Part shown: positions 26,855 through 38,089 of the stretch, one piece after another | How positions within the stretch are numbered: the stretch's first letter is position 1 | Layout: each line of letters begins with the position of its first letter | Assembly: GCF_000832015.1 (NCBI RefSeq) | Contig: NZ_JXCJ01000001.1 | Location: 2,186,932 to 2,250,931 of the forward strand | Source of the DNA: Gilvimarinus agarilyticus | GTDB taxonomy: Bacteria > Pseudomonadota > Gammaproteobacteria > Pseudomonadales > Cellvibrionaceae | Length of the DNA stretch: 64,000 bases | Direction: 5' to 3' | Program-made: the position numbers and the translations under genes | Notes under the pieces: model-generated | The model's database searches: none | Told to the model about the DNA's origin: nothing | What the model saw: the letters and a program-made list of their open reading frames with translations, nothing else

Positions 26855-27349
26855 TTAACCTGCGACGGTGCGCAAAAGCATGGTGCGGTGCTCAATGCCT
26901 GCATCCATAAAAGTATCGCCAACGGCGCTAAAGCCCAACATTGTGTAAAACGGTATCACGTCGCATTGGGCGTGTAAAAACACCTGCTCACAATACTTGT
27001 AGTCGCTTTGAGATTGGCACCAGTGCAGTAGTTCACGTATTAACATGGTGCCAATGCCGTTACCCCGATATTGCGCCAGTACCGCGACCCGGCCGATATG
27101 AAAGTGGTTTTCATCGTTATGGCGCTCTCTGAGGATGCGGGCACAAGCGACCGCCTGACCCAAAGAGTGATGCAAATATGGGGTGGTACAGAGTAAAAAG
27201 TGTGTCGCCTCGTGGTCGGCTAACTCCCACTCAAGCTCAGGGGGTACATTTTGCTCTTCAATAAATACCCGCCGGCGAATATGACAAAGCGGGGCAGAGG
27301 CTTCGCCCCATGTAACGATATTACACTGAAATTGGTTGGTCGATTTCAT
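26855..27349 (-). CDS. GNAT family N-acetyltransferase
   Basis: A 164-residue GNAT protein: RRRVFIEEQNVPPELEWE at 26-43, VACARILRE at 68-76, and the acetyl-CoA loop VLAQYRGNGIGTMLIRELL at 89-107 (Q/RxxGxG/A motif RGNGIG). The ending EHRTMLL fits the ElaA-like subgroup. It is likely cytoplasmic, acetylating a small molecule or protein. It sits 28 bases after roxA in the rluE-to-secretin-domain minus-strand run. Confidence 0.85.
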   Translation of the reverse strand: MKSTNQFQCNIVTWGEASAPLCHIRRRVFIEEQNVPPELEWELADHEATHFLLCTTPYLHHSLGQAVACARILRERHNDENHFHIGRVAVLAQYRGNGIGTMLIRELLHWCQSQSDYKYCEQVFLHAQCDVIPFYTMLGFSAVGDTFMDAGIEHRTMLLRTVAG

Positions 27350-27377
27350 CGTAAGCAGTAGCTTTTATCGTGACGCT

Positions 27378-28559
27378 TTAGAGCTCGTCCGGATCTTCCT
27401 CAGTTGGGTCGATTACTATTTTATTCTCTTCTGCCAGTTGCCGTAGTAGTTGTGTGTCTGTGTCATTTTGGCACAGCGCATCGAGCTCAGTGAGTGCCCA
27501 CTGGCGCCGGTTGCTTAACGCCTCGGCGAGCGCTGAGCTACACGGGTAGCCCTGTCCGTCGACAAATAATGTTGTGCCAGCGCTGTCGTTAACATAGCAA
27601 AAGCGTGAGGCAATTTCACGCTCGGCCGGGACGTCTAGCGCCAGCCAGCTTTGCCAGGTTGCTGCGTCTATCTCGGTGGTGTGTTGCTCTTGCGGGTATT
27701 TGGCTTCGGTCATATACCGGCCAAACCATTGGGCCACATTGTCGGAGGTAAGGTGTTTGCTTAATGTGGCGACGATTTGCCGCACAACCTCGGCATCGAT
27801 TGCGCCGGGCGTTTGTGTGGCTTGAATCTGTGGGTCACGGTAGCGTATGTCGTTGCTTAATGACGTACACAAATACTGACCAAATTCGCCGATAATATCG
27901 GCCTCTGACGGGGCGCGAAAACCGATCGAAAAGGTCATGCAGTTGTCGTCCAGAGATGTACCCCAGTGGGCCGTGCCGGGCGGGATATAAAGGACATCAC
28001 CAGGCTTGGCGATATAAGTGGCGCTGGGGGTAAAATCACGCAGGATGTTTAACTCGGTGCCGGATACACGCTCGCTGGTGCTGTCGCAAGCCTGTCCGAT
28101 TTGCCACTCACGGCAGCCGGCGCCTTGCACCAAAAACACATCGTAATAATCGAAGTGAGGGCCGACGCTGCCCCCAGTGGGGGCGTAACTTACCATGACG
28201 TCATCGAGCCGCCAGTTGGGAATAAAACGAAACCGCTCGAGTAAATCGGCTACTTCGGGTACCCAGTGGTCTACCGCCTGTACCAACAAGCTCCAGCGCT
28301 CGGCGGGTAGCCGGGTAAAGTCCTGTTCAGTACAGGGGCCGGTTTTTAGCTGCCACGGGGCTTCATCCGAATCAATCACCAGGCGTGATTCGATCTCGTC
28401 CTCCAGGGCTAGGCCGGCCAGCTCGTCCGGGCTTAATGGCGAGCTAAAGTCGGGCAAAGCCTGAGGGAGAAACACCGCTTCGCGCTGCCAGTAACGGCTA
28501 AGGAACTCACTGATAGGGATTGAGCCCAGATGGGCAAGAGCCGGCGAGGCAGAAGACAT
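27378..28559 (-). CDS. roxA: 50S ribosomal protein L16 arginine hydroxylase, JmjC cupin
   Basis: A 393-residue ROXA (YcfD) type 2-oxoglutarate/Fe(II) oxygenase. The Fe(II) ligands are H135, D137 (GPHFDYYDVF) and H198 (PPGTAHWG). The N-terminal HLGSIPISEFLSRYWQRE and the winged-helix-like C-terminal part fit E. coli YcfD, which hydroxylates Arg81 of L16. It is downstream of purB in a Pseudomonas-type order. Distinct from the FIH-like protein at 14293. Confidence 0.93.
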   Translation of the reverse strand: MSSASPALAHLGSIPISEFLSRYWQREAVFLPQALPDFSSPLSPDELAGLALEDEIESRLVIDSDEAPWQLKTGPCTEQDFTRLPAERWSLLVQAVDHWVPEVADLLERFRFIPNWRLDDVMVSYAPTGGSVGPHFDYYDVFLVQGAGCREWQIGQACDSTSERVSGTELNILRDFTPSATYIAKPGDVLYIPPGTAHWGTSLDDNCMTFSIGFRAPSEADIIGEFGQYLCTSLSNDIRYRDPQIQATQTPGAIDAEVVRQIVATLSKHLTSDNVAQWFGRYMTEAKYPQEQHTTEIDAATWQSWLALDVPAEREIASRFCYVNDSAGTTLFVDGQGYPCSSALAEALSNRRQWALTELDALCQNDTDTQLLRQLAEENKIVIDPTEEDPDEL

Positions 28560-28577
28560 ACGGAAACCTTAACGAAA

Positions 28578-28598
28578 AGCCGGCCCCAGGGGCCGGCT
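28578..28598 (-). terminator. Hairpin after purB
   Basis: Stem AGCCGGCC / GGCCGGCT with a five-base loop, followed on the minus strand by TTTTCGTT. It lies between purB and roxA and may reduce roxA expression, or allow read-through. Confidence 0.6.
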
Positions 28599-28605
28599 AG
28601 TAAGT

Positions 28606-29985
<1,380 letters not shown>

Positions 29986-30116
29986 TTAGTCAGGTTGAGT
30001 TAATCGGCCAGGGGCGTACAGCATATGCGCCATTGCTAGCCAATACGCACGTAAGCTAGCACCCCGGTAATTTAGGGGCGCTATGATACCGGAAAAGCGG
30101 TGTTTTTTCAGTCAGT

Positions 30117-30752
30117 TTATACGCGTAGGTTGCGTAGCAAGTTCTCGGTTTCGGCCAGAATGCGCTTGCGTTGTAGTACCAGATGCAAACGCGTGCCGCC
30201 GAGCTGCCGCCAGAGTGTGGCTGAACGGACGGCGGCTAACAGTAGTGCGCGTATTTGATTGGCGACGCGCTGTTGCTGCAAATACCCCGGGTCACCTGAC
30301 ACCTGAATGCGAAACCGAAACTTGCTAAGTGTGTCGCTGTATGTGTCGGCCAAGTTGGCGATGACGTTCTCGTGGGTGGGGCCAAAGTGCAGCGCCTGTT
30401 GTGAGGCTTGTTTAAGTCGGCTCGACAGTACGCCCAGCATGTCGCGGCGTTTGCTTAAGCGCCCTTGTAGGTGCAGGATGCCCGCGCTATAACGAACGGT
30501 GTTGTTTTGCAGTTGGCGGCTTGAAAGCAGTAAGTCGCGCAGCGTCTCGAGCCCCAGGCGCAGGTTCTCGGGGCGGCCACCGTACACACTTAGGGTGTCT
30601 GGAGGGTTTAAGTCCAGCAGGCTGTTGATGCTGCACTCGTAGGCGTCACTGGGCACAAACCCAGTGCGTGCGAGCTGATCCACCAGAGCAGAGGCCTGTA
30701 AAATGCCGGCGGCTGCCAATGTTACGTCTTGCCAGTTTTGTACCTTAGCCAA
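30117..30752 (-). CDS. hflD: Lysogenization regulator HflD homologue
   Basis: A 211-residue membrane-associated all-helical protein. N-terminal WQDVTLAAAGILQASALVDQLA and central LETLRDLLL, YSAGILHLQGRLSKR motifs are typical of HflD, which is always found between mnmA and purB. In E. coli it associates with phage CII; its ordinary cellular role is not clear. Confidence 0.93.
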   Translation of the reverse strand: MAKVQNWQDVTLAAAGILQASALVDQLARTGFVPSDAYECSINSLLDLNPPDTLSVYGGRPENLRLGLETLRDLLLSSRQLQNNTVRYSAGILHLQGRLSKRRDMLGVLSSRLKQASQQALHFGPTHENVIANLADTYSDTLSKFRFRIQVSGDPGYLQQQRVANQIRALLLAAVRSATLWRQLGGTRLHLVLQRKRILAETENLLRNLRV

Positions 30753-30794
30753 TGGAAGTTGCCTTAGATTGAAGTTGCACTGGGGCGGAGTTTA

Positions 30795-31907
30795 TCAGCG
30801 GTTTTCACTGTACTCGATGACAGCACCACCAAGACAGATGTCATCTTGGTAAAAAACCACCGACTGCCCGGGAGTGACGGCCCGTTGCGGGGCGTCAAAG
30901 GTTACTGCCAATTGGTTGTTGGGCAGCAAGGTGACCTCACAAGCTTGGTCCGCTTGTCGGTAGCGGGTTTTGGCGGTAACGCGGAGTATGTCCGTGGTTG
31001 GGGCGCCATTGATCCAGTGAGCTTGCCCGGCACTTAAAAAGTTTGTGAACAGTAAGGGGTGGTCGGTCCCTTGGGTGACCACAAGTTGGTTGTGCTCGAG
31101 GTCTTTAGCCACCACAAACCAGGGCTCGTCGGGCGCGCCTTTCACACCGCCAATGCCCAGGCCTTGGCGCTGGCCAATGGTGTGATACATAAGCCCCGCG
31201 TGCTGGCCGATGACCTTGCCTTCGGCGGTGACAATATCGCCCGGCTGCGCCGGCAGGTATTGCTGTAAAAAGTCTTTAAAGCGGCGCTCGCCAATAAAAC
31301 AAATACCCGTGCTGTCTTTTTTACTGTGGGTGATTAGATTGTGTTCCTCGGCAATGCGGCGCACTTCGGGTTTTTCTAGCTCGCCTACGGGAAACAGGGT
31401 GCGGGCAAATTCGGCCTCGCCCACAGCGTGCAAAAAATAGCTTTGATCTTTGTTGTTATCGAGCCCGCGTAACAGATAAGTATGGCCGTCACGCTCCGCT
31501 CGTCTTACATAATGGCCGGTGGCAATAAGGTCGCCACCGAGCATTTCTGCGTATTCAATAAACACTTTAAATTTGATTTCGCGGTTGCACAGAATGTCAG
31601 GGTTGGGCGTACGCCCGGCTTTGTATTCGGCTAAAAAGTGCTCGAATACATTGTCCCAATACTCGGCAGCAAAATTGGCGGTGTGCAGTTTAATGCCCAG
31701 TGTGTCGCAGACTTTTTGCGCATCGGCTAAATCTTCTTTGGCGGTGCAGTACTCGGTGCCGTCGTCCTCCTCCCAGTTTTTCATAAAAAGCCCCTCAACC
31801 CGGTATCCCTGCTGCTGCAACAACAAAGCCGAGACGGAGGAGTCCACACCGCCGGACATGCCGACGATCACTAAGGGGGCGTTTTTACTGTCGCTTGAGC
31901 TTGTCAT
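30795..31907 (-). CDS. mnmA: tRNA-specific 2-thiouridylase
   Basis: A 370-residue ATP-dependent enzyme that thiolates U34 of tRNA-Lys, -Glu and -Gln. The PP-loop [12 protein letters not shown] (19-31) and the two catalytic cysteines, in [11 protein letters not shown] and [12 protein letters not shown], are present, as is the [10 protein letters not shown] segment. Starts with ATG 31907. First of the mnmA-hflD-purB set. Confidence 0.97.
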   Translation of the reverse strand: MTSSSDSKNAPLVIVGMSGGVDSSVSALLLQQQGYRVEGLFMKNWEEDDGTEYCTAKEDLADAQKVCDTLGIKLHTANFAAEYWDNVFEHFLAEYKAGRTPNPDILCNREIKFKVFIEYAEMLGGDLIATGHYVRRAERDGHTYLLRGLDNNKDQSYFLHAVGEAEFARTLFPVGELEKPEVRRIAEEHNLITHSKKDSTGICFIGERRFKDFLQQYLPAQPGDIVTAEGKVIGQHAGLMYHTIGQRQGLGIGGVKGAPDEPWFVVAKDLEHNQLVVTQGTDHPLLFTNFLSAGQAHWINGAPTTDILRVTAKTRYRQADQACEVTLLPNNQLAVTFDAPQRAVTPGQSVVFYQDDICLGGAVIEYSENR

Positions 31908-31955
31908 GTAAAGACCAGACGCTTGGGGTGGGCGGTAGTTCCGAAGGCGGGCATT

Positions 31956-32405
31956 TTACCTGTCTACGGCCACGACCTCCAGCCCAAATCGGCGCCCGGC
32001 GAGGTAATCGTCAATAACGTTTAGCACCATGGGGCTGCGCAGCTTGTTATAAGCCTCGGCTATTTGTTCACGGGTAAGCCATACCGGGCCGATAATACCG
32101 TCATCCAGTGCTAACTCAGGGTGGTGTTGCACGGGGTTGCCGATGAAGGTGGTGCGCACGTAGGTCTCACCATTAGCGGGGGCTTTATATAGGTCAACGC
32201 CAACAATGCCGGTTAGCGTTATGTCCCAGCCGGTTTCTTCCAGAGTCTCGCGGATGGCGGCTTGAGCAAGCGATTCATCGGCTTCCAGGTGACCCGCTGG
32301 TTGGTTGAGTTTCTCTTCGCCGTCAATCAGTTCGCGCACCAGTAAAAACTGGTCGTTGCGGGGGATCACACAGGCGACGGTAACGTGGGGTAAGAAGCGA
32401 GTCAT
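31956..32405 (-). CDS. nudJ: NUDIX hydrolase, NudJ-like
   Basis: A 149-residue NudJ (YmfB)-type enzyme. The Nudix box GHLEADESLAQAAIRETLEE fits GX5EX7REUXEEXGU, followed by TGW. It hydrolyses nucleoside diphosphates or HMP-pyrophosphate in E. coli. The start overlaps the stop of rluE by four bases (ATGA), which signals translational coupling. Upstream of mnmA as in related genomes. Confidence 0.92.
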   Translation of the reverse strand: MTRFLPHVTVACVIPRNDQFLLVRELIDGEEKLNQPAGHLEADESLAQAAIRETLEETGWDITLTGIVGVDLYKAPANGETYVRTTFIGNPVQHHPELALDDGIIGPVWLTREQIAEAYNKLRSPMVLNVIDDYLAGRRFGLEVVAVDR

Positions 32406-33058
32406 GATCGGGGGCGCTTACCGTTGGGGTGGGTTTGCTTGGCCCTTTTTGCCTTAGGGCGAGTGGGGTGGGATCGGTCCGCACACTGACCATTAGCGGT
32501 TTTGCCTGGATTGGGCATATGTACGCTTATCGTGCGCGCCTCGCCAGGCTGCAGCTCGTCTAACGACCAGTTGCCAATACGGGCTCTGACGAGCCTTAGA
32601 GTCGGGTGATTTACCGCTGCCGTCATGCGCCGGACCTGTCGGTTGCGACCTTCGGTGATGATAATTTCGAGCCACTGAGTGGGGATGTTTTTGCGCTCCC
32701 GCACGGGGGTGGAGCGTGGCCACAGCGGGGGTGGGGCAATAGTCTTTACTTTCGCCGGCCGGGTCATTCCATCGTTTAGCATCACGCCCCGACGCAGCGC
32801 CGCCAACGCCTGTGCGTCGGGCTCTCCTTCTACTTGCACCCAGTAGGTTTTGGCAAGCTTGTGCCGCGGGTGGGTAATCTGATGTTGCAGGGCGCCGTCG
32901 TCGGTGAGTAAGAGTAGCCCCTCTGAGTCCCGATCAAGGCGTCCGGCTGGGTAAACGTTTTTGTCCTGAATGTATTTTGCCAGGGTTTCACGGCCGCTAT
33001 CGTCGCGAAACTGACATAAAACGTCATAAGGTTTATTGAAAACTACCAATTTGGCCAT
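32402..33058 (-). CDS. rluE: 23S rRNA pseudouridine synthase, RsuA/RluE family
   Basis: A 218-residue pseudouridine synthase: KLVVFNKPYDVLCQF at 3-17, the catalytic Asp in GRLDRDSEGLLLLTDDG (about 39-55), and EGRNRQVRRMTAAVNHPTLRLVR. RluE (YmfC) makes pseudouridine 2457 in 23S rRNA. The C-terminus has an extra basic tail rich in Lys, Arg and Pro. ATG 33058 gives the usual MAKLVVFNKP start; an ATG at 33094 would add 12 residues. Confidence 0.9.
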   Translation of the reverse strand: MAKLVVFNKPYDVLCQFRDDSGRETLAKYIQDKNVYPAGRLDRDSEGLLLLTDDGALQHQITHPRHKLAKTYWVQVEGEPDAQALAALRRGVMLNDGMTRPAKVKTIAPPPLWPRSTPVRERKNIPTQWLEIIITEGRNRQVRRMTAAVNHPTLRLVRARIGNWSLDELQPGEARTISVHMPNPGKTANGQCADRSHPTRPKAKRAKQTHPNGKRPRS

Positions 33059-33183
33059 ATAGTTAAGGTAAGCCGAGCTGTGTTGCGTGGGCATGCAGTG
33101 TACCGCAGCCTATGCTGCGGTGCGAGAAGCCCGACGTAATAAGCCGGAGTGATGGGCCCTAAGCTAAAGCGAGTTGGACAGGG

Positions 33184-33408
33184 TCAGCCAGTTTGGGCGC
33201 CAGGTTGTGGCAGGTTAATGTCAATCGCGTGTAAACCTTTGTCGCCCTTGGATATGTTGAACGATACGATTTGACCGGCCTTGAGAGTTTTATAGCCCTC
33301 CATTTCGATGGCCGAGTAGTGGGCGAAAAGGTCTTCGGAGCCTTCATCAGGGAGGATAAATCCGTAGCCTTTGGCGTTGTTAAACCATTTGACTGTGCCT
33401 GTGCGCAT
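33184..33408 (-). CDS. cspD: Cold-shock-domain protein CspD
   Basis: A 74-residue cold-shock protein. RNP1 KGYGFILPD and RNP2 [10 protein letters not shown] are visible, and the length and the [12 protein letters not shown] start match CspD, a stationary-phase single-stranded nucleic-acid binder that inhibits replication. In Pseudomonas and E. coli it lies divergent from clpS, as here. Ribosome site AAGGAATAAC is upstream of ATG 33408. Confidence 0.93.
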   Translation of the reverse strand: MRTGTVKWFNNAKGYGFILPDEGSEDLFAHYSAIEMEGYKTLKAGQIVSFNISKGDKGLHAIDINLPQPGAQTG

Positions 33409-33948
33409 ATTGTTATTCCTTCTTTATCTAACGAGCGTTCGGCATGCGTGCCGTCACTCCATTTATTATATTGATGTCAGCGCGGTGACCAGTAGCGGGA
33501 TACGCTCAGTTTTACTAATGGGTTGATAGATGCATCTAAAACTGGCTGTTGCGCCGTACTTACACTAACACCGTAATTATTATTACCGGTTTGTACTGGG
33601 TGCTTGTGTCGCTAAAAGTTGTTTGCTCTGATGTTGTGATCTTGCTGTTATTGTGTGCTTACGTAAACGCGGCTATATCACTTGAGCTTTGTAACATTAA
33701 ACTGTGCGACCTTGTCAAAGTTAAGTGCTAACTCGTTACTGTTGTGGTGAAATTTTGAGCACCAACAGACTTTTTAGCCGACCGCTTAGGCCTTGTCAAG
33801 TCTAACACCCGGCAAATTTTTGCCGCTTTGTGGCGCCAGGGGATTTAGGTTGTGCTCGGGTCGATGGGTTACAATGGAGCTTTGGTGCTTAGGCGCTGTA
33901 AAAAGTGCAATGACAAAGTCAATATTACGGTCAAAACCATCTATGACT
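33409..33948. other. Divergent cspD/clpS intergenic region
   Basis: 540 bases with no supported gene. A hydrophobic 60-codon frame at 33549-33731 with a TTG start has no ribosome site. It must contain the promoters of cspD and clpS; a TACAAT at 33870 could be a -10 box but has no well-spaced -35. Confidence 0.5.
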
Positions 33949-34338
33949 ATGGGAAAGTTTGAGAACATTCGTCTAACATTAAATCAGTGGCGCGGTCAGA
34001 GCTCTGACGACGAGTATGGCGGCGGCTATGATGAGGGTGTTGCGGTGCAAGAAGCGCCGCCTGAGCTAAAAAGACCCTCGATGTATAAAGTTATTATGCT
34101 CAATGATGACTATACGCCGATGGAGTTTGTGGTCGAGACACTCGAAGTGTTTTTTGGCATGAATCGTGAAAAAGCAACTCAAGTGATGCTCACGGTTCAT
34201 ACAGAAGGTCGGGCAACCTGCGGGATTTATACCCGCGATATTGCCGAAACTAAGGCGGCTCAGGTGAATCAATTCGCCAAAGACAATGAGCACCCTTTGA
34301 TATGCGAGATAGAGGCGACTGAAGGAGACGATGAATAA
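33949..34338 (+). CDS. clpS: ATP-dependent Clp protease adaptor
   Basis: A 129-residue N-recognin that delivers N-degron proteins to ClpAP. The core includes [61 protein letters not shown] and CEIE. The chosen start is the ATG at 33949 ([13 protein letters not shown]), similar in length to the Pseudomonas ClpS; 33943 ATG is almost equivalent. Upstream of clpA, 134 bases apart. Confidence 0.95.
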   Translation: MGKFENIRLTLNQWRGQSSDDEYGGGYDEGVAVQEAPPELKRPSMYKVIMLNDDYTPMEFVVETLEVFFGMNREKATQVMLTVHTEGRATCGIYTRDIAETKAAQVNQFAKDNEHPLICEIEATEGDDE

Positions 34339-34472
34339 TCGCGGTGGCTAGCTAGAGGCAGTAAGTAACATCAGGTAGATACGATTTGTTCTGCCTGAGA
34401 GTTTGGTGCTTGGAGCGCGACACAAGTGATGTCGCACCCTGATTGTAAGCTCCTGATTGAGAGGTACTATTG

Positions 34473-36743
34473 ATGCTGAGTAAAGATCTTGAAGTCACCC
34501 TGAACATGGCGTTTAAAGGTGCCCGTAGCAAGCGTCATGAATTTATGACGGTAGAGCACTTATTGCTGGCGCTTATCGATAACGAGTCGGCGGCGATGGT
34601 GTTGCGCGCCTGTGGTGCCGACCTGGTGGCGCTGCGCCGCGAGCTGATCGAGTTTGTTGATTCAACCACGCCATTGTTACCAGAAAATGAAGAAGACCGC
34701 GAAACTCAGCCAACCCTGGGCTTTCAGCGCGTTCTGCAGCGGGCGGTCTTTCATGTGCAGTCGTCCGGTAAGCAAGAGGTGACCGGTGCCAACGTGCTGG
34801 TGGCTATTTTTAGCGAGCAGGAGAGTCAGGCTGTTTATTACCTTAAACAGCAGAGCATCGCTCGCATCGATGTTGTGAATTACATTACACACGGTATCCA
34901 AAAGGTGGCCGGGCATGAACACGACAGTGAGGAGCCTTCGCAAGACAGCGTCGATGAAGATTCGCTGGGCGTAGAGCAGCCCTCGCAGAGCCCGCTCGAA
35001 AACTATGCGACTAATTTAAACGAGCAAGCCTTGAACGGTCGAATTGATCCGTTAATTGGCCGTGCATTAGAGCTAGAGCGTGTGGCGCAGATTTTGTCGC
35101 GCCGACGCAAAAACAACCCATTGCTTGTGGGTGAGTCTGGCGTTGGTAAAACCGCTATCGCCGAGGGGTTAGCTCGTCGCATTGTTGATGGCGAAGTGCC
35201 CGACGCGCTGGCCGAAAGTGTGGTTTACTCGCTGGATATGGGCGCGCTGTTAGCCGGTACTAAGTACCGTGGTGATTTTGAAAAACGCTTTAAGGGCTTG
35301 TTAGGCGAGCTGAAAAAGCAAGAACACTCTATTTTATTTATCGATGAAATTCACACCATTATTGGTGCCGGAGCGGCGTCGGGTGGTGTGATGGACGCCT
35401 CTAATTTGCTCAAACCATTGCTTAGCTCGGGGCAACTGCGCTGCATGGGCTCGACCACCTATCAAGAGTACCGCGGTATTTTTGAAAAAGACCGGGCGCT
35501 GTCGCGTCGCTTTCAAAAGGTCGATGTTAACGAGCCAAGTGTGGATGAGACTTACCAAATACTGAAGGGCTTAAAGAAAAATTTTGAAGAGCATCACGGC
35601 CTGCGCTATACCGATCCGGCGTTGCGCGCCGCGGCCGAGCTGGCCGAGCGCTATATTAATGATCGCTTCTTGCCCGATAAGGCAATCGATGTGATTGATG
35701 AGGCCGGCGCTTATCAGCAGTTGCAGCCCCCGAGCAAACGGAAAAAGACCGTGGGGGTGGGTGATGTAGAGGCCGTGGTCGCGAAGATCGCCCGTATTCC
35801 GCCCAAGAGTGTGTCCTCGTCGGATTTGGAGCAGCTGCGCAAGCTGGACGACAACCTGAAAATGACGGTGTTTGGTCAGGATGAAGCGATTGATACCTTG
35901 TCTACCGCCATCAAACTGGCCCGTGCCGGTTTGCGCTCGGGCGATAAGCCCATAGGTTCATTCCTGTTTGCCGGCCCCACCGGGGTGGGTAAAACCGAGG
36001 TGAGCCGACAGTTGGCCACCTGCCTTGGGGTCGAGTTGATCCGCTTTGATATGTCAGAGTACATGGAGCGTCACACGGTGTCGCGCTTGATTGGCGCGCC
36101 TCCGGGTTATGTGGGCTTTGATCAGGGGGGTTTATTGACCGATGCGGTAACTAAGGCGCCGCACAGCGTAGTGCTGCTGGATGAAATCGAGAAGGCGCAT
36201 CCGGATGTCTTTAATCTGCTGTTGCAGGTGATGGATCACGGTACGCTAACCGACAACAACGGCCGCAAGGCGGATTTTCGTAATGTTATTTTGATTATGA
36301 CTACCAATGCCGGCGCTGAAGACGTGAGTCGCACCTCCATCGGCTTTACCAAGCAGGATCATTCCAGCGATGGTAAAGAGGCGATTAAGAAAATGTTTAC
36401 CCCTGAGTTCCGAAATCGCCTGGATGCCACCGTACAGTTTGGCGCATTGCCGCTAAACGTGGTTGAGACAGTGGTGGATAAGTTCTTAACTGAGCTGCAG
36501 TCTCAGCTCGACGACAAGAAGGTTACCCTGGATGTGTCGCCCGAGGCGCGTAAATGGCTCGCGGAAAACGGCTACGATGAAAAAATGGGTGCCCGCCCTA
36601 TGGCCCGTTTAATTCAGGAGAAAGTCAAAAAGCCATTGGCGGAGGCTGTGTTGTTTGGCGATTTGGCGGGCGGTGGAACCGTCTCTGTGACAGTTGCGGA
36701 GGATGGCAAGGCTCTAGAGTTGGACTATCACGCCGGCGATTAA
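34473..36743 (+). CDS. clpA: Clp protease ATP-binding subunit ClpA
   Basis: A 756-residue AAA+ unfoldase. The N-domain (about 1-150) and two AAA modules are visible, with Walker A in [13 protein letters not shown] (D1) and [10 protein letters not shown] (D2), Walker [13 protein letters not shown] and LLDEIEKAH. It partners ClpP and ClpS to degrade N-degron substrates. ATG 34473 has AGAGG eight bases upstream; the TTG at 34470 is less likely. Confidence 0.97.
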   Translation: MLSKDLEVTLNMAFKGARSKRHEFMTVEHLLLALIDNESAAMVLRACGADLVALRRELIEFVDSTTPLLPENEEDRETQPTLGFQRVLQRAVFHVQSSGKQEVTGANVLVAIFSEQESQAVYYLKQQSIARIDVVNYITHGIQKVAGHEHDSEEPSQDSVDEDSLGVEQPSQSPLENYATNLNEQALNGRIDPLIGRALELERVAQILSRRRKNNPLLVGESGVGKTAIAEGLARRIVDGEVPDALAESVVYSLDMGALLAGTKYRGDFEKRFKGLLGELKKQEHSILFIDEIHTIIGAGAASGGVMDASNLLKPLLSSGQLRCMGSTTYQEYRGIFEKDRALSRRFQKVDVNEPSVDETYQILKGLKKNFEEHHGLRYTDPALRAAAELAERYINDRFLPDKAIDVIDEAGAYQQLQPPSKRKKTVGVGDVEAVVAKIARIPPKSVSSSDLEQLRKLDDNLKMTVFGQDEAIDTLSTAIKLARAGLRSGDKPIGSFLFAGPTGVGKTEVSRQLATCLGVELIRFDMSEYMERHTVSRLIGAPPGYVGFDQGGLLTDAVTKAPHSVVLLDEIEKAHPDVFNLLLQVMDHGTLTDNNGRKADFRNVILIMTTNAGAEDVSRTSIGFTKQDHSSDGKEAIKKMFTPEFRNRLDATVQFGALPLNVVETVVDKFLTELQSQLDDKKVTLDVSPEARKWLAENGYDEKMGARPMARLIQEKVKKPLAEAVLFGDLAGGGTVSVTVAEDGKALELDYHAGD

Positions 36744-36773
36744 GCACCACTTAGTGGGTAACATAACTCTATC

Positions 36774-36805
36774 AGCAAAATCCCGGCACTTGTCGGGATT
36801 TTGCT
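36774..36805. terminator. Terminator after clpA
   Basis: Stem AGCAAAATCCCG / CGGGATTTTGCT with an eight-base loop; lacks a long T run beyond TTTT in the arm but is a strong hairpin. Confidence 0.75.
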
Positions 36806-36898
36806 ATTGGGTGTCAGCCAGGCCACCCCGTGATGATGCGCTGCCCCTGGTGTTGCTTTAACCGTGTGCCTTTAGGTTTATGCGGCTGTGCCAGATAC

Positions 36899-36928
36899 GA
36901 CAAAGCCCCGCGTTGGCGAGGCTTTGTA
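36899..36928 (-). terminator. Hairpin after infA
   Basis: ACAAAGCC and GGCTTTGT arms flank a partly paired GC-rich core. It is placed downstream of infA on the minus strand; the T run after it on that strand is weak. Confidence 0.5.
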
Positions 36929-36966
36929 GGGCCGGGCACCGATGGAGGGCGCGGCGGGCGCTTCGC

Positions 36967-37185
36967 TTAGCGCGCGCGGTAGGTAATACGACCTTTGGTC
37001 AAGTCGTAAGGGGTCATCTCTACTTTGACTTTATCGCCGGTCAAAATGCGAATGTAGTTTTTGCGCATTTTGCCAGAGATATGCGCGGTTACCACATGGC
37101 CGTTTTCCAGCTTTACACGAAAGGTGGTGTTCGGCAGGGTATCGATCACTTCGCCTTCAAATTCAATGTTGTCTTCTTTTGCCAT
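36967..37185 (-). CDS. infA: Translation initiation factor IF-1
   Basis: A 72-residue S1/OB-fold protein that occupies the ribosomal A site during initiation. [26 protein letters not shown] and ending RITYRAR are near-invariant. Located between clpA and bpt/aat as in Pseudomonas. Confidence 0.97.
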   Translation of the reverse strand: MAKEDNIEFEGEVIDTLPNTTFRVKLENGHVVTAHISGKMRKNYIRILTGDKVKVEMTPYDLTKGRITYRAR

Positions 37186-37369
37186 TCGGCAGATTCCTCA
37201 ATTTGGTCTCAAGCACGTATCAGTCTTAAACACGCGGCCACGGGCGCGAGATATTGTCACGGCCACGAAAAGCCGGCAATTGTGCCTGAAATAGACGCGT
37301 TAGCCAAGGGTGGGGGCGATATTTTAGCCAAACTGGAGGGAGATAGACCGATTTAATACGTTTGAGTGC

Positions 37370-38077
37370 TTATTTGACCAGCACCCAGCGCTTGTTGACC
37401 AGCATTTGCAGGGGGCGGTATTGGGTTTTATAGGCCATTTTTCGGCACTCACGGATCCAGTAGCCTAAATACACATAGGATAAGCCCATGCGCTTCGCCT
37501 GCTCTATTTGTACCAGTATGGCGAACACCCCAAGGCTGCGGGGGGCTAGCTCGCCGGCAAAAAACGTATACACCGCCGACAATCCGTCGATTAATTCATC
37601 GCATACGGCAACGCCTACCAAGGTTTCACCGCAGCGGTATTCGATGTAGCGCGTTACGCCCCATTCGCGGCTTAAAAAGGTTTCGTATTGCTCCCGGGTA
37701 GGCGGGTACATATCGCCGTCGCGGTGACGGGTATTAATATACTGCTCGTACAGGGCGTAGTGCTCATCGGTATTGATGTTGTCGATAATCGTGACAGTGA
37801 GATCCTGATTGCGCTTTAGACATCGTTTTTGGCTGCGACTGGGGCGAAATTGATTCACCGGTATACGGCAGGAGATGCAAGCCTGACAATTAACGCAGTG
37901 AGGGCGATAGAGGTGTCCGCCACTGCGACGAAAGCCAAGCTCTGACAATTCGCTGTAGAGTTCGGCGTCCACGTCCGCTTGGGGGTCGATAAAGACAGTG
38001 GTCGCTTCCTCGCCCTCTAAATAGCTGCAGGGGTGAGGTGCGGTGGCAAACAACTTTAAGCTTGATAAGTCACTCAT
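37370..38077 (-). CDS. bpt: Aspartate/glutamate leucyltransferase (ATE family)
   Basis: A 235-residue Bpt/ATE-type enzyme that transfers Leu from Leu-tRNA to N-terminal Asp or Glu, making N-degrons for ClpS. N-terminal [16 protein letters not shown] and [14 protein letters not shown] with its cysteine pairs, then [14 protein letters not shown], are typical. It starts 13 bases after the aat stop on the minus strand, so aat-bpt form an operon. Confidence 0.95.
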   Translation of the reverse strand: MSDLSSLKLFATAPHPCSYLEGEEATTVFIDPQADVDAELYSELSELGFRRSGGHLYRPHCVNCQACISCRIPVNQFRPSRSQKRCLKRNQDLTVTIIDNINTDEHYALYEQYINTRHRDGDMYPPTREQYETFLSREWGVTRYIEYRCGETLVGVAVCDELIDGLSAVYTFFAGELAPRSLGVFAILVQIEQAKRMGLSYVYLGYWIRECRKMAYKTQYRPLQMLVNKRWVLVK

Positions 38078-38089
38078 GCGGTACCCACT

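Noticed and set aside
33549..33731. Hydrophobic 60-codon frame between cspD and clpS
   Set aside because: TTG start with no ribosome site in an AT-rich promoter region; hydrophobicity follows from T-rich DNA.
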